Positions 48,002 to 56,486 of a stretch of DNA of 64,000 bases are shown here, piece by piece. The position numbers and the translations under genes are program-made. Source of the DNA: Geomicrobium sp. JCM 19038 (GTDB lineage Bacteria > Bacillota > Bacilli > Bacillales > Marinococcaceae); contig NZ_BAXA01000007.1 of assembly GCF_000698125.1 (NCBI RefSeq), positions 62,001 to 126,000 of the forward strand, given 5' to 3'. The notes beneath the pieces are model-generated. The model had not been told where the DNA came from. It saw nothing but the letters and a program-made list of their open reading frames with translations, and searched no databases. The stretch's first letter is position 1. Each line of letters opens with the position of its first letter.

Positions 48002-49567
48002 GTGATAAAAAAATGGAAAATTAAAACGCGGATGCTAGTGTTCTCAACGGTCCTGTCGTCATTCTTATTTACAATCTTTGTCATTGCCTTTGCTTCATTT
48101 GAAATTGAAAATACGAGAGATGAGTATGAGCAGTTGGCAAGGCAAACAGCGAATACGATCAGTTTTATGCCTGCAATTGCTGACGCCATTGTTAATGAAA
48201 AAACGGACGAGCTTGAAGGACAAATTGAACGTATTCGTCTGCAAGTTCAACACCCTCTCATTTCAGTCGTCAATGATGACGGTACGTATGCGCATAACAT
48301 TAAAGCAAAAAGCAGTGGTGAAGAAGTAGCGGAGGTCGAGTATGCACGAACGCTAATGTATGGCTCTTATCAGAACGAATCTGAACAATTGCATATCCAA
48401 ATTATTGCGCCCATCTATCAACAAGTGGATTTCAATGGTGAGCGCTTAGTCGGTGCAGTGAAGGTAGAATACCCAAGAGATATTTTGATGACTTCAATTA
48501 CGGATAAATTTATGCGACTTGGTTTCGTAGCGATTGTAAGTCTTATCGTTTTAGTGTTGGGCATCAGTTTGTTAGCCCGTAACATTCGTGAGGATACGTT
48601 TGGGCTTGAGCCGGCGGAGATTGCGAGTAAATTTACGGAAAGAGAAGCCATGCTTGAGTCTGTAAAAGAAGGCATTATTGCCATAAATACGAAACAAGAA
48701 GTAACATTGATCAATCCATCAGCACGCAAGCTAATTCAACATCATGATGACGAAGACAAACTCGTGCGTGATTTGGGGCTGTTGGATGTGATCAACGGTG
48801 AAGCGTACTTATATGATGAGGAACGTTTTTTCAAAGGACACCCTCTGATTGCGAATTTGCGCCCGATGTACACGAATATGCAATTAACGGGAGCTATTTG
48901 CAGTTTTCGATCTAAAACAGATATGAGGTTGCTACAGCAGACCATTGATCAAATGAAAAGCTACGCGGACGGTCTTCGGGCGCAAACCCATGAGTTTAAA
49001 AACAAGCTGTATGTAATCATGAGTTTAGTACAACTTGAACAGTATGAGGAAGCGATTCGATTCATCGAGGAAGAAGCCGTCGTGACGGAACGTTTTTTAC
49101 CAAAGCTTAACCTAATTCAAGATTCTGGGATACAAGCGATCCTTTTAGCGGGAATGGGGAAAGCATCAGAGAAAAATATTACAATCATCATTGAGGACAA
49201 TTCTTCTTTAGAGCCTACGCATATTCCCATTTCTTCAATGACAACGATGCTCGGCAATGTGATCGACAACGCCATTGATGCAGTCGTTGACGAAAAGCGA
49301 AAGAAAATATTGATCTTTATGACGGATGTAGGTGATGATATTGTCATTGATGTTGAGGACAGCGGTAAGGGAATTCCGGATCATTACAAATCAGAGGTCT
49401 TAAAACAGGGGTACTCCGTTAAGGGTGAAGGAAGAGGCTATGGTCTTTTTAATGTTGAAAAAGAATTAAGTCGTTACAATGGTTCACTAGAAATAGCAGA
49501 CTCTGAACTTGGCGGAGCGAGTGTGTCGTTAATCATTCCAAAAAGAGCAGAAGGGAAGATGAAATGA
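48002..49567 (+). CDS. Sensor histidine kinase of the DcuS/CitA (MalK) type
   Basis: About 521 residues from GTG 48002 (AAGGGGG 5 bases upstream). TM1 is about residues 10-33. The extracytoplasmic sensor domain (about 35-170) has the CitA/DcuS-like YEQLARQTANTISF start and PIYQQ...GAVKVEY ending. TM2 is about 173-193, followed by a PAS domain (ESVKEGIIAINTKQEV) to about 305. The H-box is AQTHEFKNKLYVI (His330), the N-box MLGNVIDNAIDAV, and G-boxes VEDSGKGIP and GRGYGLFNV. This family senses citrate or C4-dicarboxylates. The response regulator overlaps its stop and the tctCBA transporter follows, so it most likely controls tricarboxylate uptake. Confidence 0.88.
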   Translation: MIKKWKIKTRMLVFSTVLSSFLFTIFVIAFASFEIENTRDEYEQLARQTANTISFMPAIADAIVNEKTDELEGQIERIRLQVQHPLISVVNDDGTYAHNIKAKSSGEEVAEVEYARTLMYGSYQNESEQLHIQIIAPIYQQVDFNGERLVGAVKVEYPRDILMTSITDKFMRLGFVAIVSLIVLVLGISLLARNIREDTFGLEPAEIASKFTEREAMLESVKEGIIAINTKQEVTLINPSARKLIQHHDDEDKLVRDLGLLDVINGEAYLYDEERFFKGHPLIANLRPMYTNMQLTGAICSFRSKTDMRLLQQTIDQMKSYADGLRAQTHEFKNKLYVIMSLVQLEQYEEAIRFIEEEAVVTERFLPKLNLIQDSGIQAILLAGMGKASEKNITIIIEDNSSLEPTHIPISSMTTMLGNVIDNAIDAVVDEKRKKILIFMTDVGDDIVIDVEDSGKGIPDHYKSEVLKQGYSVKGEGRGYGLFNVEKELSRYNGSLEIADSELGGASVSLIIPKRAEGKMK

Positions 49568-50238
49568 TGAATGTGGTTATAGCAGAAGATGATTTTCGTG
49601 TTTCAAGCATTCATGAAGCGTATGTGGAAGAAATGGAAGGGTTTGTTGTGACTGCAAAAGCACTAAACGGCAAAGAATTACGTGCATCTTTGAAACAGAA
49701 CACAGTCGATCTAATCCTACTAGATATCTACTTTCCGGATGAAAGAGGAACGAGTTTGATGATGCACATTCGTACTCAATACCCGGACACAGACATAATC
49801 GTCGTTTCGGCGTCGGATCGTCGCGATGATTTGCTTATTGCAAAGCGCTATGGCGTTTATGATTTCTTAGTTAAACCGGTAACGAAAATAAGGTTTCAAA
49901 CCGCATTGCGACAATATAAAGAGCATCGCGCATGGTTTTCGCAATCATCGACGTTTTCAGAGAGCGATGCAAAGCGGTTTTTAACACATACGGGTCACGC
50001 TTTCTCTGAAAAGGAGCTTCCGACAGGGATTGACTCAATTACGTTGAACAAAGTTGCAGGTGCACTAAGCCGAGCATCTGACGGCTTAACGATTGAAGAG
50101 ACGTGCAGAAAAGAGGGCGTCTCTCGAACGACGGCACGAAGATATTTGGAACACTTGGTGTCATCCGGCAAAGCAAAAACGCAATTGAGTTACGGCGTTA
50201 TAGGAAGACCTGAGCGTAAGTACGTGCTTACGTCATGA
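49564..50238 (+). CDS. Response regulator (CitB/DcuR type)
   Basis: 224 residues. Receiver domain: acidic pocket AEDD at residues 7-10, phospho-acceptor Asp54 in LILLDIYFPDE, Ser near position 82, and Lys104 in DFLVKPV. The C-terminal part (about 155-220) is a helix-turn-helix (GLTIEETCRKEGVSRTTARRYLEHL) as in CitB/DcuR regulators, followed by the basic GRPERKYVL tail. It starts within the kinase stop (ATGATGA) and is therefore translationally coupled. The predicted target is the tctCBA promoter directly downstream. Confidence 0.88.
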   Translation: MMNVVIAEDDFRVSSIHEAYVEEMEGFVVTAKALNGKELRASLKQNTVDLILLDIYFPDERGTSLMMHIRTQYPDTDIIVVSASDRRDDLLIAKRYGVYDFLVKPVTKIRFQTALRQYKEHRAWFSQSSTFSESDAKRFLTHTGHAFSEKELPTGIDSITLNKVAGALSRASDGLTIEETCRKEGVSRTTARRYLEHLVSSGKAKTQLSYGVIGRPERKYVLTS

Positions 50239-50246
50239 CGACCTGG

Positions 50247-50277
50247 ACTTCAGCGAATTCATGCTGAAGTTTTTTTA
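50247..50277 (+). terminator. Rho-independent terminator of the two-component operon
   Basis: The stem ACTTCAGC/GCTGAAGT (50247-50254 with 50263-50270) is followed by seven T. Confidence 0.85.
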
Positions 50278-50372
50278 ATTTTAAAGCGATGGTCATAAAG
50301 GACAAAAAGAAATAAAAATTCTAAATATTGTAGCGGGTTACTACCGGTGATATATTCATTATCATCGAGATC

Positions 50373-50386
50373 TGAAAGCGTTTACT
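50373..50386. promoter_or_regulatory. cre site (CcpA) in front of tctC
   Basis: TGAAAGCGTTTACT is a perfect match to the cre consensus TGAAARCGYTTWCW. It lies about 20-35 bases before the tctC start, so preferred carbon sources should repress the transporter. Confidence 0.75.
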
Positions 50387-50406
50387 TGATGGGGAGGTTT
50401 TATACG

Positions 50407-51384
50407 ATGTGGAAAAAAATTGCGATGATGTGCAGTGTCCTTCTAGTTATAGCAGCCTGTTCGAATACTTCAGGCTCTTCACCTGAAAGTTTTCCTGAAC
50501 AAGCCATTGAGATCATCGCACCGGCAACACCTGGAGGTGGCTGGGATATGACAGCAAGATCAATCCAGCGGGCTATGAATGCCGATGGTTCCGTCGACCA
50601 GGACATTACAGTTGTAAATAAACCGGGCGGAGGTGGAGAAGTAGGTTGGCAGTACTTAAATCAACAAGACGGACATTTTGCCGCTGTTAACTCCAGCTTA
50701 CTCGTTACCGGTAACCTCTTGGATCAAAGTGACCTGACTCACGAAGACTTCACACCATTAGCAATGCTCTCAACAGAGTGGCTAGCTGTAGCAACACATC
50801 GTGATGCGGGCTTCTCTGACGGTACTGAGTTGATGGATCAGCTAAGAGAAGATCCTCAATCACTCACGATTGGAGTTAGCCCGTCTCTTGGTAGTGGGAA
50901 TCATTTGGCATTTGTACAAGCAGCTGTGGAGTCCGGGGTAGATCCGACGGAGCTACAATTTCTCGTATACAGCAGCGGTGGCGACATTATGAATGCGCTT
51001 CTTGGGGGACACATTGACGTAACGAGTAATTCAATGTCTGACCTTTCTGATCAGTATGAGGTGGGCGAGATCGATATATTAGCGGTTACGTCACCGGAAC
51101 GATTAGACAGCTTTCCGGATATTCCTACATGGGAAGAACAAGGGATCGACATGGTGTTCCCACACTGGCGAGGCATCATGGGACCAGCGGATATGCCTGA
51201 ACATGAAGTGGAGGCATGGGACGAGTGGCTGAGCAGCATGGTGGAGACCGATGAATGGCAGACGGTTTTGGACAATTACGATCTTGAAGATTTTTACATG
51301 AGCAGTGGTGAGACTGGTCAGTTTTTTGAAGAGCAGCAGGAATTTTTTGCAGAAATCATTGAACAGGCGGGATTATCCCCGTAG
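50407..51384 (+). CDS. tctC: Tripartite tricarboxylate transporter substrate-binding lipoprotein
   Basis: About 325 residues from ATG 50407 (GGGGAGG 9 bases upstream). The signal peptide ends in lipobox IAAC. The mature part shows the TctC/Bug fold motifs: IEIIAPATPGGGWDMTARSI (carboxylate-binding beta-alpha loop), NKPGGGGEVGWQYL, GSGNHLAF and GHIDVTSNSMSDL. It captures citrate or related carboxylates outside the membrane and passes them to TctA/TctB. It is the first gene of tctCBA. A cre site and a two-component system directly upstream indicate control by CcpA and substrate sensing. Confidence 0.88.
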   Translation: MWKKIAMMCSVLLVIAACSNTSGSSPESFPEQAIEIIAPATPGGGWDMTARSIQRAMNADGSVDQDITVVNKPGGGGEVGWQYLNQQDGHFAAVNSSLLVTGNLLDQSDLTHEDFTPLAMLSTEWLAVATHRDAGFSDGTELMDQLREDPQSLTIGVSPSLGSGNHLAFVQAAVESGVDPTELQFLVYSSGGDIMNALLGGHIDVTSNSMSDLSDQYEVGEIDILAVTSPERLDSFPDIPTWEEQGIDMVFPHWRGIMGPADMPEHEVEAWDEWLSSMVETDEWQTVLDNYDLEDFYMSSGETGQFFEEQQEFFAEIIEQAGLSP

Positions 51385-51396
51385 AGAGGAGTCGCC

Positions 51397-51846
51397 ATGA
51401 ATGCCGTTCGGCTATCATTGCCAATATTTTTTATCGTTGTTAGTTTAGCGCTCGCAATACTTACTTTGCAATTACCACATGCGCAACTAGGCAATCCATA
51501 CGGACCGATGTATTTCCCGCTCGTCGTGAGCGTAGGTTTATTTCTTTTTTCAGTGATTGATTTAATCAAGACACGCCATCATTTCGGTAAAGAGAATGAA
51601 GATTTGAAAGCGTTACTAAAAAAGGAAACGTTGTTTACGTTAGGTGTTATTTTAGCGCTGTGTTTGTTATATACGATCATTTTCGAACGACTCGGCTTCT
51701 TTTTGTCCACAGTCATTTTCTTGGTTGCAATTATGTTTTTCTTAAATGGGAAAAAGAAGTGGCTACTAAACATCATCGTGACATTGGTCGTGGCAGGGAG
51801 CAGCTGGTACGTGTTCAGCTATTTATTAGAAATTAGTCTACCGTAA
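51397..51846 (+). CDS. tctB: Tripartite tricarboxylate transporter small membrane subunit
   Basis: 149 residues with four hydrophobic helices, beginning with one at about 5-25. NPYGPMYFPLVVSVGLFLFSVIDLI is the TctB signature, and FERLGFFLSTVIFLVAIMFFL the later helix pair. It is the small, poorly conserved membrane subunit that pairs with TctA. It lies 12 bases after tctC and 14 bases before tctA, in one operon. Confidence 0.85.
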   Translation: MNAVRLSLPIFFIVVSLALAILTLQLPHAQLGNPYGPMYFPLVVSVGLFLFSVIDLIKTRHHFGKENEDLKALLKKETLFTLGVILALCLLYTIIFERLGFFLSTVIFLVAIMFFLNGKKKWLLNIIVTLVVAGSSWYVFSYLLEISLP

Positions 51847-51860
51847 AGGAGGATTTCGGT

Positions 51861-53371
51861 ATGGATTTGAGTTTTGTTTTAGATGGATTATGGACAGCCC
51901 TTCAACCGATTAACCTCCTTTGGCTCGTTATTGGAGCAATTCTCGGTACGATTGTAGGGATACTCCCGGGGTTAGGTCCGGCTACTGGAGTGGCAGTTTT
52001 AATTCCTTTAACCTTTGGTATGGAACCTGTTAGTGCATTGATTCTAATGGCTGCGATCTACTACGGGGCATTGTTTGGAGGATCAAGAAGTTCGATCTTA
52101 ATTAATACGCCAGGAGATGGGTCATCGATTGCGGCGACATTTGACGGGTATCCGATGACCAAAAACGGTCAAGCCGGTCAAGCGATGTCCATTGCGGCAA
52201 TGGCCTCGTTAATCGGCGGTGTGATGGCGATTTTTGGATTTATTTTCTTAGCTATTCCGCTTGCGAATTTCGCATTGAACTTCGGACCAGCCGAATATTT
52301 ATTTCTCTTTTTCTTTGCTTTATCGGCTGTGGTCGCCCTTTCGATAGGAACATGATAAAAGGATTCATAACGATGTTCTTAGGCCTTGGAATTAGCACGA
52401 TCGGTATTGACTTGCAATCCGGTGTGCATCGACACACCTTTGACATTCCTCATTTCACAGAGGGAATCAGTTTTGTCGTCATCATTATCGGAATTTATGC
52501 CATTGGTGAAGTCTTGTACAATATGTTCGCCAACAAGCAACCTAAAGACGTTGATAGTAGCAAGATTGGGAATAAATGGTTTACGAAAGATCAATGGAAG
52601 CGTTCCCTCGCTCCAATTCTAAGAAGCGGACCGATCGGTTTTTTCCTCGGGGTATTGCCAGGTTCAGGTGGGACAATTTCATCGCTTCTTGCTTATAGTG
52701 CGGAGAAACAAATCTCTAAGAATAAGAAGCAGTTTGGGAAAGGTGCCGTTGAAGGATTAGTTGCTCCAGAATCTGCAAACAGTTCAGCAGCAGTCGGCTC
52801 ACTCATTCCGATGTTGACGATGGCAATACCGGGTTCGGGAACAACTGCAGTGATGCTCGGGGCATTGGTAATGATCGGTATTACGCCGGGGCCACTTCTC
52901 TTTGAAAACAGCCCTGATCTAGTATGGACACTGATTAATAGTATGTTTATTGGGAACATCATTCTTGTGATTATCAACATTGCAATGGTGGGCGTTCTAG
53001 TGAAGATCTTGAAGACGCCACCGAAAGTACTCTATCCGATTGTTCTCGTTCTCTCGTTTATCGGTGCGTACACGCTAGGGTATAGCACGATTGATTTCTA
53101 TATTCTAATTATCGCAGGGGTCATCGGGCTGTTCATGCGTTTATTGGATTATCCTGTTGTTCCGTTAATTCTTGCGCTCATCGTAGGCGGAGAGATGGAG
53201 CAAAACTTAAGAAGAGCACTTGTCATCTACGACCAGCCGGTGGATATGCTTTTCGCCTCCCCGATTACAATTGTGTTGGCATTACTTACATTATTATCAT
53301 TCTCTTACCCGTTGATTATTAAGCTCGTAAAGAGAGCAAGTAAAAACAAAGATCATACCGTCGATCTATAG
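51861..53371 (+). pseudogene. tctA: Tripartite tricarboxylate transporter large membrane subunit, frameshifted
   Basis: About 503 residues, the normal TctA length, with 11-12 helices. The first frame has GTIVGILPGLGPATGVAVLIPLTFG and YYGALFGGSRSSILINTPGD, and ends after VALSIG. The -1 frame continues NMIKGFITMFLGLGISTIGID and LPGSGGTISSLLAYSAEKQ to the end. One A is missing at 52349-52350 (GGAACATG for GGAAACATG). The lesion produces an ATGA overlap that looks like two coupled genes, but TctA is a single polypeptide in known systems. It forms the Na+-driven channel for tricarboxylates. AAAGGAGG precedes its start. Confidence 0.85.
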
Positions 53372-53772
53372 ATAAAATACTGCGCTTAGAAGGAGCAATC
53401 CGCTAGGACAGATTCGATGAAGGTTGTGAATCAGAAGTCGCTCATTTTAGATTGATCAGAAAGATTTGAAGTCGTTGACGAGCAAAATCGCTTAGTAAGC
53501 TACTTTTTGGACCAGCTTGTCGCAAAGAACTTAGTTGTGACAAACTGGTTTTTTTATGAAGGATGCTCAATTCAGCTTGTAATAGTTTTAGAGATTGGCG
53601 TTATTACAAGCGCAGGTTTATTGTAGTCATCCATTTACCAACTAATCAAAAGTAGTGTATTCTTGTTCATAAGCGTTCCTCTTTATTGGATTAAATAGGG
53701 AAACGCTAATTATTTTTTTAACATTTTGTTTTTTTTTAAATGAAGTTGGATCATAACAGGAGGATGGGAACG
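53372..53772. other. Intergenic region after tctA
   Basis: About 400 bases holding the terminator listed separately. An open stretch around 53460-53625 without a start codon (RFEVVDEQNRLVSYF) could be a remnant, but I cannot assign it. Confidence 0.35.
53511..53556 (+). terminator. Rho-independent terminator of tctCBA
   Basis: A long stem ACCAGCTTGTCGCAA/TTGTGACAAACTGGT with two mismatches is followed by seven T. Confidence 0.78.
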
Positions 53773-54924
53773 ATGAAGTCTTATTTACAAGCTGAGCTTA
53801 CGAACATGTTAAAGACGCTTGAAACGTTTGTGAATCAAGATAGTGGGTCTTATGACAAAGAAGACATTGATGAGTACGGCAAAATGATTAAGAGTGCATT
53901 TGAAAGCATCGGGATGATTGAAGAAGAACATGAATCTCTTAACCGTGGAAACCATCGCTATTTTTCATTTCCAGAAACTACACCATCGGTCCTTTTACTA
54001 TTACATATGGATACCGTCTTTAAATCTGGAACTGTAAAAGAACGGCCGTTTCGAATTGAGGGCGACGTTGCATACGGACCTGGTGTTGTTGATATGAAAG
54101 GTAGCCACGTGTCCTCTTTGTACGCGATAAAAGCATTAATTGAAGAAGGTTCTACGGACGTTTTACAGCACGTTGGTATTCTTTTCACAAGTGACGAAGA
54201 AATTGGTGCAACTTCGTCTAAAGAACTGATTCAGTCCTACGCTAAGGATAAGCGTGCGGTACTCGTGATGGAGCCTGCACGAAAAGACGGTTCTCTCGTC
54301 ACTGCAAGAAGAGGGGGCGGGCGTTTTACGATGGACGTTCAAGGAAAAGCGGCACATGCAGGGATTAATCCAGAAGAAGGTCGAAGTGCCATTGAAGAAT
54401 TGGCTCACAAAACGATTGCTCTTCATCAATTATCAAACCTTGAAGCGGGAATTTCAGTAAACGTCGGGGTCATTGAAGGGGGATCAACGGTAAACACGGT
54501 CGCTGAGCATGCTCGTGCGTTCATTGATGTGCGAATTTCTACACTCGATCAAGGACCACAAATGACTGAAGCGATTGAAGCCATGTGTGAAGAGTCAGAG
54601 CTGGAAGGTACGAAGGTGACGGTCTCAGGAGATTTGACGAGGCCACCGATGGAAAGAACGGAAAAAACTGAAGAGTTGTTTCAATTAATACAACAAACTG
54701 GTGAACAAATTGGCGTACAAGTGACCGAAGTAGCAACAGGAGGCAGTTCGGATGCTTCATTTACGAGTGTGATGGACGTTGCGACGATTGATGGAATGGG
54801 TCCTGTTGGTGGAGGGGCGCATAGTTCGGACGAATATTTAGAGATCCCAAGTTTAGTTGAACGGACGCATTTACTTGCAGCGACGATCAAGCAATTAAGC
54901 AACAGCCGTGTAAAAACAGTTTAA
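53773..54924 (+). CDS. M20 carboxypeptidase (glutamate carboxypeptidase/CPG2-like)
   Basis: About 383 residues from ATG 53773 (ACAGGAGG 9 bases upstream; the earlier ATG overlaps this site). LLLHMDTVF holds the metal His, YGPGVVDMKGSH the bridging Asp, FTSDEEIGATSS the catalytic and metal Glu, and KAAHAGINPEEGRSA the dimer-domain His. GGAHSSDEYLEIPSL near the end supplies the last metal His. CPG2-type enzymes remove C-terminal glutamate from folates and N-acyl glutamates. With AbgB and AbgT elsewhere in the window this supports use of aryl- or acyl-glutamate. No signal peptide, so cytoplasmic. Confidence 0.85.
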   Translation: MKSYLQAELTNMLKTLETFVNQDSGSYDKEDIDEYGKMIKSAFESIGMIEEEHESLNRGNHRYFSFPETTPSVLLLLHMDTVFKSGTVKERPFRIEGDVAYGPGVVDMKGSHVSSLYAIKALIEEGSTDVLQHVGILFTSDEEIGATSSKELIQSYAKDKRAVLVMEPARKDGSLVTARRGGGRFTMDVQGKAAHAGINPEEGRSAIEELAHKTIALHQLSNLEAGISVNVGVIEGGSTVNTVAEHARAFIDVRISTLDQGPQMTEAIEAMCEESELEGTKVTVSGDLTRPPMERTEKTEELFQLIQQTGEQIGVQVTEVATGGSSDASFTSVMDVATIDGMGPVGGGAHSSDEYLEIPSLVERTHLLAATIKQLSNSRVKTV

Positions 54925-54951
54925 TAGAGAAGTCTCCTAACTTGACTAAAG

Positions 54952-54991
54952 CGGGCGCCTATTCAATTTAAGTTGAATGGGCGCCCGTTTC
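54952..54991 (+). terminator. Rho-independent terminator
   Basis: A 15-base stem with one G-T pair (54952-54966 with 54973-54987) is followed by TTTCTTT. Confidence 0.85.
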
Positions 54992-55022
54992 TTTGAATAC
55001 ATAGTAAAGAAGGGGGACGAAC

Positions 55023-55787
55023 ATGATCGTTATGATAAAGCTTCTTGTAGCTGTTGTATTCTTAGTCACGTATTCAAAAGCAGAAACAGTCATCGTAGAT
55101 CTTAAAGAACGGTCGGTTGAAGAGATTGATTTTACAGATTACTTTCCAGAAGAAACCCTTTATGCGACGTACGAGTTTGAAGACAACCACACGAAAGAGC
55201 GCACCATAACATCAGTAAATGCAAATCAACTTGCCGTGAACCAATCAATAAATGGCGTTCATGTTAGTGAGGAATTGTATGAAATCGATCGCACGCTCGT
55301 TCAAGGAGTTCGGTATACCGAATACAAACCAGAAGGTGAATCATTTATCATACTAGATCATCAGCAATGGGATGATGCTGCGTATTCCTATCGGGTTCGA
55401 CCAGCGACGTATAAGCTTACGATTCAAGAAACAACGTATGATAATTGCATCGTTGTCGATCAATATGCGTATGAACAACTTGTGGGTGAAACTTTTTATT
55501 GTGAAAATATCGGTGAAGTGTACCGTAAAGCACAATTAATTGAAGATGAACCGGTCTTTGAGTCAACACTCATTCATTTTGAAAATGAACAAGAAACGTC
55601 GGATGAGTCCTACTCACCCCGACGTTTTAGTGAGGCATCTGTCCAGATGGAAGTTCTGAACTTAACGTTGAATATTCTTGATAAGCTTGTTGTTTTGCTT
55701 GTTCAGGAGCAGGTTCAAGAGAGTACCAGCCTTTTTCGAACATCTGATTGTAAAGATCACGCTGGCAATCTTGTGATTCCTTACTGA
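55023..55787 (+). CDS. Secreted protein of unknown function; 3' end doubtful
   Basis: An ATG behind AAGAAGGGGG opens a signal-peptide-like start (MIVMIKLLVAVVFLVTYSKA), then an acidic beta-rich sequence with two cysteines (DNCIVVDQY and TFYCENIGEVY). No family recognised. The last 60-odd codons run through a terminator-like inverted repeat (around 55592-55627) and antisense to the coat gene, and their composition changes (rich in Val, Leu, Gln). The true end is probably near residue 185-200. A single missing base upstream would bring the TGA at 55580-55582 into frame. The 5' part is convincing; the 3' part is not. Confidence 0.5.
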   Translation: MIVMIKLLVAVVFLVTYSKAETVIVDLKERSVEEIDFTDYFPEETLYATYEFEDNHTKERTITSVNANQLAVNQSINGVHVSEELYEIDRTLVQGVRYTEYKPEGESFIILDHQQWDDAAYSYRVRPATYKLTIQETTYDNCIVVDQYAYEQLVGETFYCENIGEVYRKAQLIEDEPVFESTLIHFENEQETSDESYSPRRFSEASVQMEVLNLTLNILDKLVVLLVQEQVQESTSLFRTSDCKDHAGNLVIPY

Positions 55788-55953
55788 TGCTTGCAATCTC
55801 ATCGTACAGCGCTTTATGGCTCGCTTCATTCATTGCTGTTCCATAGGATGCTGTCATATATTTTTCTGTTGATAGTAAGTCTGTCATAAAGTCTTTGTCA
55901 TTCATTTCCTTCGTATTTGGAACTTGTGTCTTGGGGTTTTGGATTTTAGTCAT
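55627..55953 (-). CDS. CotF-like spore coat protein
   Basis: 108 residues. DKDFMTDLLSTEKYMTASYGTAMNEASHKALYDEI matches the CotF-type four-helix domain found in spore coat proteins, and the C-terminus is rich in Gln, Tyr and Pro. AAGGAG lies 7 bases before the ATG. It overlaps the upstream gene by ATGA, so the pair is translationally coupled. It is expected to be made in the mother cell during sporulation; no sigma-E or sigma-K promoter could be assigned by eye. The stop codon lies inside a terminator-like inverted repeat shared with the convergent gene. Confidence 0.75.
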   Translation of the reverse strand: MTKIQNPKTQVPNTKEMNDKDFMTDLLSTEKYMTASYGTAMNEASHKALYDEIASISKESQDCQRDLYNQMFEKGWYSLEPAPEQAKQQAYQEYSTLSSELPSGQMPH

Positions 55954-56228
55954 TGTTTAGCTCCTTGAATTTGCAAATAAGGCATTAGGCGGTTGTAATG
56001 GTTTTCGTGCATTTGGGCGACTTGCTCAAATTTCGTCTTCACATCAGCTTCCATGGCATGTTGCGCATAAAAGTGAGCCTTTTTTGCAGCTGTTAAATTC
56101 CAATTCAACATATCAGATAAATACAGTTGGTCTTTTGTCGTAATGACTACAGGTGGTTGGTGTATCGTATTGGCTGATTGGGCGGATTGTTGGTTTTGAG
56201 GTTGATTCGAATTTGGTTGCATATTCAT
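55950..56228 (-). CDS. Small coat-associated protein
   Basis: About 92 residues from ATG 56228 (AAAGGAG 10 bases upstream). The N-terminal third is a low-complexity Gln/Asn/Pro/Ser region (MNMQPNSNQPQNQQSAQSA). The rest is a helical segment, DQLYLSDMLNWNLTAAKKAH then MEADVKTKFEQVAQMHENH, of the sort found in the first helices of CotF-like proteins. It is coupled to the CotF-like gene and probably its partner in the coat. Confidence 0.65.
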   Translation of the reverse strand: MNMQPNSNQPQNQQSAQSANTIHQPPVVITTKDQLYLSDMLNWNLTAAKKAHFYAQHAMEADVKTKFEQVAQMHENHYNRLMPYLQIQGAKQ

Positions 56229-56310
56229 TAAGAACATTCTCCTTTTAAATTTCTTCAATCTTATCGTCACCGAATGTCCAACGTTCTATTCGAAGCATTA
56301 TAAATAAAAA

Positions 56311-56328
56311 TGAATGGCAATTCATTTT
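56311..56328. promoter_or_regulatory. Degenerate FadR box
   Basis: TGAATGGCAATTCATTTT keeps both inner half-sites (TGAATG and TTCATT) of the FadR consensus. It lies 140 bases upstream of a perfect box. Confidence 0.4.
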
Positions 56329-56452
56329 ATAGTTGTCAGATGGTTTTAAATCTTATATAGTATAGTAAGAGAATATAAATACAATTTTATTAATTGCAAC
56401 ATTTAGAGGGCATCTTAACAAATGGAAGTGCTCTTCTATTTTCAGAGTGAAA

Positions 56453-56470
56453 TGAATGAGTATTCATTCA
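56453..56470. promoter_or_regulatory. FadR operator of fadNAE
   Basis: TGAATGAGTATTCATTCA is a perfect dyad and matches the B. subtilis FadR consensus at every defined position. It ends directly before the AGGAGG ribosome binding site of fadN, so bound FadR would block transcription. Confidence 0.85.
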
Positions 56471-56486
56471 AATGAGGAGGACAATT

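Noticed and set aside
10080-52360. Programmed ribosomal frameshifting as explanation of the split genes
   Set aside because: The breaks are in unrelated families that need no recoding, at varied sequences without a common slippery motif or a stimulatory hairpin I could see.
52352-53371. Second half of tctA as a separate gene
   Set aside because: TctA is a single polypeptide, and restoring one A joins the frames at a conserved position.
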